A stretch of DNA of 64,000 nucleotides from Litoreibacter roseus (GTDB lineage: Bacteria > Pseudomonadota > Alphaproteobacteria > Rhodobacterales > Rhodobacteraceae). The position numbers were made by a program, and so were the translations under genes. Positions 1-7,678 of the stretch are shown one piece after another. The stretch covers positions 62,001 to 126,000 of the forward strand of contig NZ_BLJE01000001.1 in NCBI RefSeq assembly GCF_009811795.1, written 5' to 3'. Below the pieces are notes generated by a model that searched no databases, had not been told where the DNA came from, and saw only the letters and a program-made list of their open reading frames with translations. Positions within the stretch are counted from its first letter, which is position 1; every line of letters begins with the position of its first letter.

Positions 1-233
1 GTGATGCCGGGGCCGTTCTGGGCGATCATCATGGACATCTCGCCGGTCACACGGGTGTAGCCGTCGGCCATCATGCCTGCGCTGCCTTCGTGGGCGCAGT
101 CCCAGAACTTGATGCCTGCGGACGGGAACAGGTCCGAGATCGGCATCATGGCAGAGCCGATGATCCCGAACGCATGTTTGATCCCATGCATCTGCAACGT
201 TTTGACGAAGGCTTCTTCGGTGGTCATCTTCAT
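1..233 (-). CDS. xsc: Sulfoacetaldehyde acetyltransferase, N-terminal part only
   Basis: Xsc is a cytoplasmic thiamine-diphosphate enzyme that converts sulfoacetaldehyde and phosphate to acetyl phosphate and sulfite, the desulfonating step of taurine degradation. Only the first 77 codons are inside the window; the rest lies beyond the left edge. The visible part begins MKMTTEEAFVKTLQ and carries FGIIGSAMMPISDLFP and DCAHEGSAGMMADGY. This is the pyrimidine-binding domain of the ThDP family, with the expected conserved Glu near residue 49. The gene lies 96 bp downstream of tauR on the same strand and opposite tpa-tauABC, which fits a taurine locus. The start is the only Met preceding the family motif. 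Confidence 0.93.
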   Translation of the reverse strand, partial: MKMTTEEAFVKTLQMHGIKHAFGIIGSAMMPISDLFPSAGIKFWDCAHEGSAGMMADGYTRVTGEMSMMIAQNGPGI

Positions 234-317
234 GAGGTGGGCTCCCTGAACAGAGGTAGACCCGGCTGGAATCGCCGGAGCTTTGAGCGCGAAGCTATCT
301 TTTGAGGTGTCATTTCG

Positions 318-327
318 ATAGGTCCAA
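318..327 (-). promoter_or_regulatory. Candidate single TauR half-site upstream of xsc
   Basis: On the minus strand this reads TTGGACCTAT. It is identical to one of the two copies just upstream of tauR and close to the CTGGAC(T/C)TAA repeats I recall for TauR of Rhodobacter capsulatus. It lies in the 96 bp tauR-xsc gap, so it could give xsc its own TauR-dependent promoter. Only one copy is seen here, so this is tentative. Confidence 0.4.
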
Positions 328-329
328 AA

Positions 330-1808
330 TTATGCGTGTATAACGCCAGCCTGCGCTTCTTCCATCGCCTGTGCGATCAGGGCGACGCCGGGGGCGATCT
401 GGGGTGCGGTGATTGATGAATAGGCCAGTCTGTAATGCCTGTAGGTGCGGGCGGTCCGTTCACAAAATGCCTCTCCGGGTTCGATCAGAACGGAGCGCGC
501 GCGCAGGGTTTCGGCCAGTTGCTTGGTGTCCACGCCGTCCGGGGCGCGCATCCAGTAGCTTGAGCCTCCGAATGTGCCCGCGCCCGCAATCTCAAGCCCG
601 TGCTGGGCCATGGCCTTGTCCATGATGCGCCTGCGGTCCTGAAATGCGGTGCGCAACCGTTTGACCAGCGCGTCGTAGTGGCCCAACGACAGGAAATAGG
701 CTGCGGTGCGCTGCATATGTCCGGGCGGGTGGCGCAAGACGGCGGATCGAAGTGCGCGCGCTTCGCGGATGAAGGGCGCGGGGCCCGCCAGATAGCCCAG
801 CCTCAGCCCCGGAAAGAGCGACTTGGAGAAGGAGCCGATATAGATCACGCGGCCGTCCTCATCCAGTGATTTCAAGGCGGGGGACGGCGGGCGCAGGAAC
901 GACATTTCGAATTCGTAATCATCCTCGACGATCAGGAAATCGTCCTTGCGCGCGCGGTCCAGCAGGGCGTGTCGGCGCTCCAGTGGCATGGTCGCGGCAG
1001 TCGGGCATTGGTGACTGGGCGTCGTGAAAACGACGTCCGTTTCGGGCGGGATCAGATCGGGGGGCAGACCATCGGCATCGACCGGGATCGGCAGGCGGTG
1101 GCAGCGTGATTGCCGGAGGATAGAGCGGATGCCGGGATAGGACGGATCCTCGTGCGCCGCGGTCCGGCGTTGGGTCAGAAGGACCTGTGCGGTCAGCCAC
1201 AGCGCATTCTGGGCGCCGATGGTGATCAGGATCTCGTCGGGGCTTGCCAGAATACCCCGGCGGGGCAGGGTGTTGCGGGCGATGAATTCGAGCAGTTGCG
1301 GATCGTCGCGGTCCATCTGATCGGCAGTCAGGCTGTCAAAATCCCGTTGTCCCAAGGCACGGACCGCGCAAAGCCGCCAATTCTGGCGGTCAAACAGCGT
1401 CGGGTCCACTTGGCCATAGAGAAACGGATATTTATAGCGTCGCCAGTCCACGGGCTTTTCGATCTGGATGCCGCCGGAAAACCGAGTGCCGATGGCGCGG
1501 GACCAGTCGACCGTATCACCCGACATGCGCTGCGTCAGTTCGGGCGGCTCGGGGGCCTTGTCCGAGACATAATAACCAGACCGCCCGGCAGAGGTCAGAT
1601 AGTCGTCCGACATCAATTCATTATAGGCCAGCGTCACGGTGATCCGGCTGACCCCCAGATGATGGGCCAACTTGCGCGACGACGGCAGCTTTTCCCCCGG
1701 CCGAAACCGACCCGACAAAATGCCCCCCGCAACCATCTGCTGGATCTGCTGCTGCAAGGTGCCCTCAAAAGCAGGATCGAGGAAGAAGGTTTCGACAGCG
1801 ATGGGCAT
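330..1808 (-). CDS. tauR: TauR-type MocR/GntR transcriptional activator of taurine genes
   Basis: This 492-residue protein has the MocR layout. An N-terminal GntR winged helix (about residues 15-80, with RPGEKLPSSRKLAHHLGVSR) is followed by a fold-type I aminotransferase-like domain (about 115-480). The PLP lysine is expected at K329 in GSFSKSLFPGLRLGYL. MocR proteins sense PLP adducts of amines; TauR activates tpa and xsc in the presence of taurine. Its place between xsc and tpa supports that assignment over other MocR members such as GabR or PdxR. The start codon lies directly after a pair of candidate TauR boxes (1812-1843), which suggests autoregulation. Confidence 0.88.
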   Translation of the reverse strand: MPIAVETFFLDPAFEGTLQQQIQQMVAGGILSGRFRPGEKLPSSRKLAHHLGVSRITVTLAYNELMSDDYLTSAGRSGYYVSDKAPEPPELTQRMSGDTVDWSRAIGTRFSGGIQIEKPVDWRRYKYPFLYGQVDPTLFDRQNWRLCAVRALGQRDFDSLTADQMDRDDPQLLEFIARNTLPRRGILASPDEILITIGAQNALWLTAQVLLTQRRTAAHEDPSYPGIRSILRQSRCHRLPIPVDADGLPPDLIPPETDVVFTTPSHQCPTAATMPLERRHALLDRARKDDFLIVEDDYEFEMSFLRPPSPALKSLDEDGRVIYIGSFSKSLFPGLRLGYLAGPAPFIREARALRSAVLRHPPGHMQRTAAYFLSLGHYDALVKRLRTAFQDRRRIMDKAMAQHGLEIAGAGTFGGSSYWMRAPDGVDTKQLAETLRARSVLIEPGEAFCERTARTYRHYRLAYSSITAPQIAPGVALIAQAMEEAQAGVIHA

Positions 1809-1811
1809 AGA

Positions 1812-1843
1812 CTGGACCTAAACGAGTGATGTTTTGGACCTAT
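1812..1843 (+). promoter_or_regulatory. Candidate TauR operator: two direct repeats 22 bp apart
   Basis: CTGGACCTAA (1812-1821) and TTGGACCTAT (1834-1843) are direct repeats starting 22 bp apart, about two helical turns. They resemble the direct repeats recalled for MocR-type TauR in Rhodobacter. The proximal repeat is 3 bp upstream of the tauR start codon, so binding there would repress or tune tauR itself. No equally clear pair was found upstream of tpa or tauA. Confidence 0.55.
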
Positions 1844-2009
1844 CAGGCGCGCGGCGGGATTGGAAGGTGGCGGTATAGCATTGATGGATAAGGCGAAATA
1901 TGTGTGACCACCATTCCATTTCAGATGCAGTCAACGTAACCATCATGCTCTCTCTAGCTTCTGACTGAGTTATAATTAATCTAAGTGTCTTGAAATCTAG
2001 GATGAGTTT

Positions 2010-2462
2010 ATGATCGACTTTAACCATTCAATGATAGTTGCCAGGCGCGACGTTAATAGTTGGACCTGCGCCTATCGTGACCATGATGGTCATTTACATT
2101 CGGAAAGTGCCGGTTTTGTGACGCTGTATAAAGCTATTTGCCAAGCAGAGCGTGAAGCGAACGAAATATACTATGGAGCTTTCTCTTGTCGCGATCACGG
2201 AAATTTTCAAGAAGCATATCCAGAAAAGTACCGAAATCACGATCAAGTGACGTATCATATTGATGGAACCCCATCAATCTATATCGATTATCTCAATCGC
2301 TGGCTTTCACTTGAAAAAGATCATCGCGAAGTCATTTCGATTATGGTTCAAAATGCTTCTCATGAAGGTGCGAGAGGTGCACACAGAATTTGGATAATGT
2401 TTGGATCTATCCTCGCAATCGGACTAATTATTAGTGCAATAATTAATCAATTGTCCAATTAA
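2010..2462 (+). CDS. Unknown protein with C-terminal membrane anchor, AT-rich gene
   Basis: I do not recognise this 150-residue protein. It starts MIDFNHSMIVARRDVN after AGGATGAG at a reasonable distance. It is hydrophilic for about 125 residues and ends in one hydrophobic segment (about 128-147, IWIMFGSILAIGLIISAII) with only a few residues after it, so it is probably a tail-anchored inner-membrane protein. Base composition is much more AT-rich than the taurine genes on both sides, pointing to recent acquisition. It separates tauR from tpa, which are usually adjacent in this type of locus. No function can be inferred. Confidence 0.6.
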   Translation: MIDFNHSMIVARRDVNSWTCAYRDHDGHLHSESAGFVTLYKAICQAEREANEIYYGAFSCRDHGNFQEAYPEKYRNHDQVTYHIDGTPSIYIDYLNRWLSLEKDHREVISIMVQNASHEGARGAHRIWIMFGSILAIGLIISAIINQLSN

Positions 2463-2567
2463 GCAAACCAAATTTTGACCTTTTCGTGAGATATTTACCA
2501 AGCATCCTTAAACGGAAATCAATTTTTAAACCGGGCCAACTGGCGAGGATAAACTTGACGCAAGGCA

Positions 2568-3953
2568 TCAGCCCGTTACCCGGCCCAGAGCCTCATCGAC
2601 GGCGTTTGTCAGGTGGTCGATGTTGTCCGGCGTGGAGATCAGCGGCGGGCTGAAGCAGAGCGTGTTGTTCATCCCTGGTACAGAGCGGTTGGTGGCGCCG
2701 ATAATGACACCTTGCGCCATGCAATCTGCGACGACCGCTTGTACTTGCTTTTCGTGCAGCGGCTCTTTGGTTTTGCGGTCGTTGACCAGTTCGGCGCCAC
2801 AGAAAAGACCCTTGCCGCGCACGTCGCCGATCACGGCGTGCTTTTCGGATAGGGCCTGCAGGTTGTCGATCATCCGCGCGCCCATGGCGACGGTGTTATC
2901 GAGCAGGCCTTCCTCTTCGATGATCGCCATATTCTCAAGCGCAGCCGCTGGTCCTGCGGTGCAGCCGCCGAAGGTGGAGATGTCACGGAAGTAGTTCATC
3001 GGATCGTTCGTGTCGTCCTTGAACATCTGGAACACCTCTTCGGTGGTCACGCAGCACGAGATGGCGGCGTAGCCCGAGGCGACACCCTTGGCCATCGTCA
3101 CAAAATCGGGTTTCACGCCATAGTTTTGGTAGCCGAACCACGTGCCGGTGCGTCCGACGCCGCAAACGACCTCGTCGATATGCAGCAGGATGTCGTACTT
3201 TGTGCAGATCTCCTGCACCGTTTCCCAATAGCCTTCGGGCGGTGGGATCACGCCGCCGCCCGCGGTCACGGGTTCAAGGCAGAGGCCACCGACAGTGTCG
3301 GGGCCTTCGCGCAGGATGACTTCTTCTATCGCGCGGGCGGCGCGGACGCCGTAGCCTTCTTCGCAAGCGCCGTATTGGTTGCGATATTCAAGACAGTGCG
3401 GCACCTCGACGAAGCCGGGGGTGTAGGGGCCGTATTGGGCATTGCGTTCCTGCTGACCGCCAGCCGACAGGCACGCGATGGTCGTGCCGTGATAGTCGCG
3501 GTCGCGGTAGAGGATCTTGTGCTTTTTGCCGCCATGCCGCTTGTGCGCAATCTGGCGTATCATCTTGAAGGCTTTCTCGTTCGCCTCGGACCCGGAGTTG
3601 GCGTAGTAGACGCGGCTCATGCCTGGCATCTTCTCGATCAGCCGCTTGGAGAACATGGCCCCCGGGATCGAACCGGCCGTGCCGCCGAAGAAATTCATTT
3701 TGACCAACTGATCCCGCACTGCGTTGGCGATGCGCTCGCGGCCGTAACCCACGTTCACGGTCCAGACTCCACCGGAGACGCCGTCGATGTGTTCTTTGCC
3801 GTGCTGATCCCAGACATAGACGCCCTTGCCTTCAACGATGATCCGGGGGTCGGAGGTCTCGAACGGCTTGTGCTGGATAAGATGGTGCCAGACATGGGCG
3901 CGGTCGGCCTCGACGATACCGCTGATGTCATTTGCTTGAAGGGTGCCGTCCAT
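2568..3953 (-). CDS. tpa: Taurine:pyruvate aminotransferase
   Basis: Tpa transfers the amino group of taurine to pyruvate, giving sulfoacetaldehyde and alanine, and so makes the substrate of Xsc. The 461-residue protein is a class III PLP aminotransferase. It shows YYANSGSEANEKAFK (PLP phosphate region), DYHGTTIA, HIDEVVCGVGRTG (Asp contacting the pyridine nitrogen) and the Schiff-base lysine K289 in FVTMAKGVASGY. The start MDGTLQAND is chosen because GGAGG lies 7 bp upstream and the family begins there; the frame stays open 59 codons further without homology. The gene is divergent from tauABC across a 474 bp regulatory gap. Confidence in the taurine substrate comes from xsc, tauR and tauABC alongside. 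Confidence 0.92.
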   Translation of the reverse strand: MDGTLQANDISGIVEADRAHVWHHLIQHKPFETSDPRIIVEGKGVYVWDQHGKEHIDGVSGGVWTVNVGYGRERIANAVRDQLVKMNFFGGTAGSIPGAMFSKRLIEKMPGMSRVYYANSGSEANEKAFKMIRQIAHKRHGGKKHKILYRDRDYHGTTIACLSAGGQQERNAQYGPYTPGFVEVPHCLEYRNQYGACEEGYGVRAARAIEEVILREGPDTVGGLCLEPVTAGGGVIPPPEGYWETVQEICTKYDILLHIDEVVCGVGRTGTWFGYQNYGVKPDFVTMAKGVASGYAAISCCVTTEEVFQMFKDDTNDPMNYFRDISTFGGCTAGPAAALENMAIIEEEGLLDNTVAMGARMIDNLQALSEKHAVIGDVRGKGLFCGAELVNDRKTKEPLHEKQVQAVVADCMAQGVIIGATNRSVPGMNNTLCFSPPLISTPDNIDHLTNAVDEALGRVTG

Positions 3954-4427
3954 GTCTAATCCTCCGCATCTTGTTAGGTGATCGTTACGCAAACCGTGCA
4001 GCGTTCCTGCGAATCCGCTTGCGGTTAAGTATATCCTGTTTTCAAGCAACACATAGCGAAGGCGCCCAATAGGGCCAGTTCCGGTCAAGAAATGATGCCA
4101 GTTCCGTGCAGGACCTGCGGAATTTCTCACCCTGATGATGCCAGAAAAGCCTGTAAGACAGTGGCGTTGAGTTTTTCCGCATCTTACTTTCTTCGGATCG
4201 AAATAAAGTTGCGCGGCGTGTGCAAGCCATTGACTCAGCGTTTTTTCTTTTCTCCACTCTCAATCGGGCGCGGACGTGGCTGACGAAACACCACAAAAAG
4301 CGAAAGGCACGACCCATGCGTCTTGGCAATTCAGCGAAAGCTGTGGTTTGGTAAGGCTTCAAATTTTGACGATGTTCCAGCGAAGACATCGCGCACGACC
4401 AAAATGTTCTACATGGGAGATGAACAG
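3954..4427. promoter_or_regulatory. 474 bp divergent tpa/tauABC intergenic region
   Basis: This gap between the divergent tpa and tauA start codons must hold promoters for both operons. It is more AT-rich than the flanking coding DNA. Short open frames occur on both strands, but none has a convincing ribosome site or recognisable sequence. I found no clear copy of the GGAC-containing TauR repeat seen near tauR, so TauR control here would need a diverged site. Confidence 0.6.
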
Positions 4428-5426
4428 ATGACACTCAAAAGAAAACTTATGGGCGCCGTTGCAGGCGTTGCCATGCTGACGGGCGCTCAAGGCGCGCTGG
4501 CAGACGGGCACAGCCTGACGGTCGGCTATTTCCTTGAATGGCCGATGCCGTTCCAGTTCGCCAAGGTGAACGGTCTCTATGACGAAGCCCTCGGCACGAC
4601 GGTCAATTGGGTGGCCTTCGGGTCGGGCACGGAAATGTCTGCGGCGATGGCGTCGGGCGACGTTCAGATCTCGGTCAGCCAAGGTGTGCCACCCTTCGTG
4701 GTTGCAACATCTGGCGGTCAGGACCTGCAGGCGGTCGATGTGGCCGTGAGCTATGCCGAGAACGACAACTGCGTCGTGGCCAGCGGTCTGGAGATCGACA
4801 AGGACAGCGCATCTGAACTTGCCGGCAAGAAAGTTGCCGTGCCGTTGGGAACCGCCGCGCATTACGGTTTCCTCAAGCAGATGGACCATTTCGACATCGA
4901 TGTGGCCTCGCTGGACGTGGTCAACATGAACCCACCCGAAGGCGCTGCGGCAATCGCCCAGGGCTCCGTTGACATGGCCTGCGGCTGGGGTGGCGCACTG
5001 CGCCGCATGAAGGAGCATGGCAATGTGCTGCTGACCGGCGCCGAGAAGGAAGAGCTTGGTATTCTGGTGTTTGACGTCACCACGGCACCCGCTGACTTCG
5101 TGGCTGAGAACGGCGATATGCTGGCGAAGTTCCTTCAGGTGACCGCTGAGATGAACGAAATGTGGAACGAAGGCTCCAAGCAGGAAGAAATGCTGCCGGT
5201 GATCGCACAGGACGCAGGCATGGAGCTTGAAGCGACACGGGAGACCATTGCGACATTCGAATTCCCATCGGTCGAAGATCAGCTGAGCGATAAGTGGTTC
5301 GGCGGCGGCAGCCAGGAGTTCATGAAGGGTGTGGCCGAAGTGTTCGTGGAAGCGGGCAGCATCGAGTCCGCGCGCGACAGCTACTCAAGTGCTGTGAACA
5401 CCGCCGGTCTGGAATCCGTCCAGTAA
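4428..5426 (+). CDS. tauA: Taurine ABC transporter, periplasmic substrate-binding protein
   Basis: TauA captures taurine in the periplasm and delivers it to TauBC. The 332-residue protein has a Sec signal peptide (about residues 1-24, MTLKRKLMGAVAGVAMLTGA then ALADG). A sulfonate/taurine-type SBP domain follows, with LTVGYFLEWPMPFQFAK, FGSGTEMSAAMASGDVQISV and GKKVAVPLGTAAHYGFLKQM. The start at 4428 is preferred because GGGAGA ends 7 bp before it and it gives a clean signal peptide; the frame is open 35 codons further upstream. It is the first gene of tauABC, followed by an intercistronic stem-loop and tauB. Confidence 0.92.
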   Translation: MTLKRKLMGAVAGVAMLTGAQGALADGHSLTVGYFLEWPMPFQFAKVNGLYDEALGTTVNWVAFGSGTEMSAAMASGDVQISVSQGVPPFVVATSGGQDLQAVDVAVSYAENDNCVVASGLEIDKDSASELAGKKVAVPLGTAAHYGFLKQMDHFDIDVASLDVVNMNPPEGAAAIAQGSVDMACGWGGALRRMKEHGNVLLTGAEKEELGILVFDVTTAPADFVAENGDMLAKFLQVTAEMNEMWNEGSKQEEMLPVIAQDAGMELEATRETIATFEFPSVEDQLSDKWFGGGSQEFMKGVAEVFVEAGSIESARDSYSSAVNTAGLESVQ

Positions 5427-5444
5427 GCGATAGACTGCGAGGGT

Positions 5445-5466
5445 GACCCGTCCTGTTGGGCGGGTC
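5445..5466 (+). other. Intercistronic stem-loop between tauA and tauB
   Basis: GACCCG (5445-5450) pairs with CGGGTC (5461-5466), extended inward by a T-G pair and two C-G pairs around a TGTT loop. There is no T tract. Such hairpins after a binding-protein gene commonly stabilise the upstream message or partly block read-through, giving more SBP than transporter. The role here is inferred from position only. Confidence 0.5.
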
Positions 5467-5501
5467 GCTCCACCTTCTCCGATCCAAGGAGCTTCCTGCC
5501 C

Positions 5502-6308
5502 GTGTCAGGCCTTCATATCAAAGATATCTCCATGCGTTTCGATCTGCCCAATGGCGGGTCGGTCCAAGCGCTGCAAAACGTCACGCTTGATCTGAAAGAG
5601 GGGGATCTGATGTCGGTTCTCGGGCCATCTGGCTGCGGGAAGACGACCCTTTTGAACATCGTTGCGGGCTTTCTGGCCCCGACTGAAGGCGAGATCGAGC
5701 TGGGCGGCAAGACGGTCAAGGGACCGGGCGCCGAACGCGGCATGGTTTTTCAACAGGGCGCGCTGTTCGAATGGATGAGCGTGCGGGAAAACGTGGCCTT
5801 TGGTCCCAAAATGAAGGGCGAAAAGGAATTCGACTACGCTGAAAACGTGGATCATCTGCTGGATGTCGTGGGTCTGCAGGACTTCAAGGAAAAGGCGATC
5901 TATGAGCTGTCCGGCGGGATGCAGCAGCGTGTGGCTCTGGCCCGCTGTCTGGCCAATGATCCGGATGTGATCCTGATGGACGAGCCGCTGGGCGCGCTGG
6001 ACGCGCTGACCCGCGAGAAGATGCAGGGGCTTGTGCTGAAGCTCTGGAAAGAAACGGGCAAGACCATCATTCTGATCACCCACTCGGTCGAGGAAGCGCT
6101 GCTTTTGGGCGAGCGGCTGTTGGTCATGGCCCCGCGGCCCGGGCGGATCCACAAGGAATACCGGTTGCCGTTCGCGGAACTGGGCGTGGGGGCGGACCTG
6201 CGTGAGGTCAAGAAGCACCCCGACTACAACTCGACCCGCGAAGAAATTCTTAGCATGATCTGGAACATGGAAGAAGAGATCATGGGCCGGACGGAGGCAA
6301 GCGTATGA
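5502..6308 (+). CDS. tauB: Taurine ABC transporter, ATP-binding subunit
   Basis: TauB is the nucleotide-binding subunit that powers taurine import. The 268-residue protein has Walker A GPSGCGKTT (41-49), Q-loop region GMVFQQGALFEW, signature LSGGMQQR (136-143), Walker B VILMDEPLGALDALTRE and the switch His in LITHSVEEA. It belongs to the nitrate/sulfonate/taurine (SsuB/TauB) subfamily. A GTG start at 5502 is used, with AAGGAG about 10 bp upstream. Its stop overlaps the tauC start (ATGA), so the two are translationally coupled. Confidence 0.93.
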   Translation: MSGLHIKDISMRFDLPNGGSVQALQNVTLDLKEGDLMSVLGPSGCGKTTLLNIVAGFLAPTEGEIELGGKTVKGPGAERGMVFQQGALFEWMSVRENVAFGPKMKGEKEFDYAENVDHLLDVVGLQDFKEKAIYELSGGMQQRVALARCLANDPDVILMDEPLGALDALTREKMQGLVLKLWKETGKTIILITHSVEEALLLGERLLVMAPRPGRIHKEYRLPFAELGVGADLREVKKHPDYNSTREEILSMIWNMEEEIMGRTEASV

Positions 6309-7588
6309 CCGGACTTCTGATCGTTCTTGTCTATGTCGCGATCTTCATCATTTCGGCACTCATCCTTGGGGTGCTGGCCGGTAAGGCGTTGCGGGCGACG
6401 GGGTTCAACTCCCTTAAAACGGTGACCTTTGGCGATGAAAGCGCCGTGACCCCCAACAGGGCGGCGTCTGTCGTGTCGGTCGTTACGCTGTTTTTCCTGT
6501 GGGGGGCCTTTACCGGATCGTCGCTGATCCCGTCCTTCCTGCACGCGCCGGGGCCCTTCATTGGCGACACCTCCTTCACCTATACCGCGTCCGATGGTGC
6601 CGGAAATTCGGATGATGCGACCGTGTTCGCGCGGGTTCATATCGTGGGCGAAACGGTAGATGATCCGGTTGCGGAGGGCGCGGATGACGGTTTTGCCAAG
6701 AACGACGTTATCAAGGTGGGGGCATGGCGCTCGCAACTGATCCGCGTCGATCGCAATGACGAGTTGGGCCGCGACGAGAACGTTGCCATCACGGCCATCA
6801 ACGGCCAGCCCATCGCGCCCGGTGCGCGCGTCCGTGTCGACGACGGCGAAGTTGGCATGACGCCAAAAGGCACACTTAATTTCATCCCTGCAAAGGGCCT
6901 GCAGATGGAGCCGATCTGGCTGCCATCCCCCGAAGCGGTCTTTGCGCGGTTCCTTGATGTGGCCACGCAGGGTTACCAGAACGCGACCTTGTGGGAGCAT
7001 TTGGGCTATTCGCTGTTCCGCGTTGTCGTGGGCTTTCTGTTTGGGGCGCTGATCGGCATTCCGCTGGGCTATGCAATGGGTCTGTCCGGCTGGTTCCGCG
7101 GCTGGTTCGATCCGATTGTGGAATTCATGCGGCCCGTGCCGCCCTTGGCGCTGATCCCGCTGGTGATCATCTGGGCGGGCATCGGCGAGACCGGCAAGAT
7201 CATCCTGCTGTTCCTGGCCGCGCTCTGGATCATGACGATTGCTGCTCGTGCGGGCGTGTCAGGCGTTAACATCACCAAGGTCCACGCGGCCTATTCGCTG
7301 GGCGCGTCAAAAGCGCAGATCCTGCGGCACGTGATCATTCCGAACTCTCTGCCGGAGATCTTTACCGGTGCGCGGGTTGCGATGGGGGTCTGTTGGGGCA
7401 CGGTTGTGGCGGCAGAACTTGTCGCGGCGGAGGTTGGTGCGGGCATGATGATCATGGTCGCCTCACGCTTCCAGCTGACGGACATTGTGATCATGGGGAT
7501 CATCCTGATTGGCGTGATTGGTTTCTCCATCGATATTCTCTTCCGGGTGGCGGAAAAGTTCCTTGTGCCCTGGAAAGGTCGCAGCTGA
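6305..7588 (+). CDS. tauC: Taurine ABC transporter permease with an inserted extracytoplasmic domain
   Basis: The C-terminal half (about residues 205-425) is a standard TauC/SsuC permease. It has NATLWEHLGYSLFRV, the EAA-loop region HAAYSLGASKAQILRHVIIPN and several membrane spans. At 427 residues it is about 150 longer than E. coli TauC. The extra length is an N-terminal membrane helix (about 3-28) and an insertion of about 115 residues (about 84-200) between a second helix (about 55-75) and the usual WLPSPEAVFARFLD segment. The insert begins DTSFTYTASDGAGNSDDATV, which is typical of cadherin/Ig-like beta-sandwich repeats, and by topology may face the periplasm. Start overlaps tauB. Confidence 0.88.
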   Translation: MTGLLIVLVYVAIFIISALILGVLAGKALRATGFNSLKTVTFGDESAVTPNRAASVVSVVTLFFLWGAFTGSSLIPSFLHAPGPFIGDTSFTYTASDGAGNSDDATVFARVHIVGETVDDPVAEGADDGFAKNDVIKVGAWRSQLIRVDRNDELGRDENVAITAINGQPIAPGARVRVDDGEVGMTPKGTLNFIPAKGLQMEPIWLPSPEAVFARFLDVATQGYQNATLWEHLGYSLFRVVVGFLFGALIGIPLGYAMGLSGWFRGWFDPIVEFMRPVPPLALIPLVIIWAGIGETGKIILLFLAALWIMTIAARAGVSGVNITKVHAAYSLGASKAQILRHVIIPNSLPEIFTGARVAMGVCWGTVVAAELVAAEVGAGMMIMVASRFQLTDIVIMGIILIGVIGFSIDILFRVAEKFLVPWKGRS

Positions 7589-7678
7589 TCGTTTGAAACG
7601 AGCGGTCTTTGAATTACCTGTCGAAACCCTGCGTGGTGATGTTACATCATGCGGGGCTTCAACGAGAACAGGTAAGTC

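Noticed and set aside
3126-3959. Long plus-strand frame opposite tpa
   Set aside because: It is antisense to conserved aminotransferase motifs and shows no recognisable sequence.
4042-4434. Minus-strand frame of 130 codons in the tpa-tauA gap
   Set aside because: No ribosome site, composition of a random frame, and it covers the promoter region and the tauA start. It was treated as non-coding.
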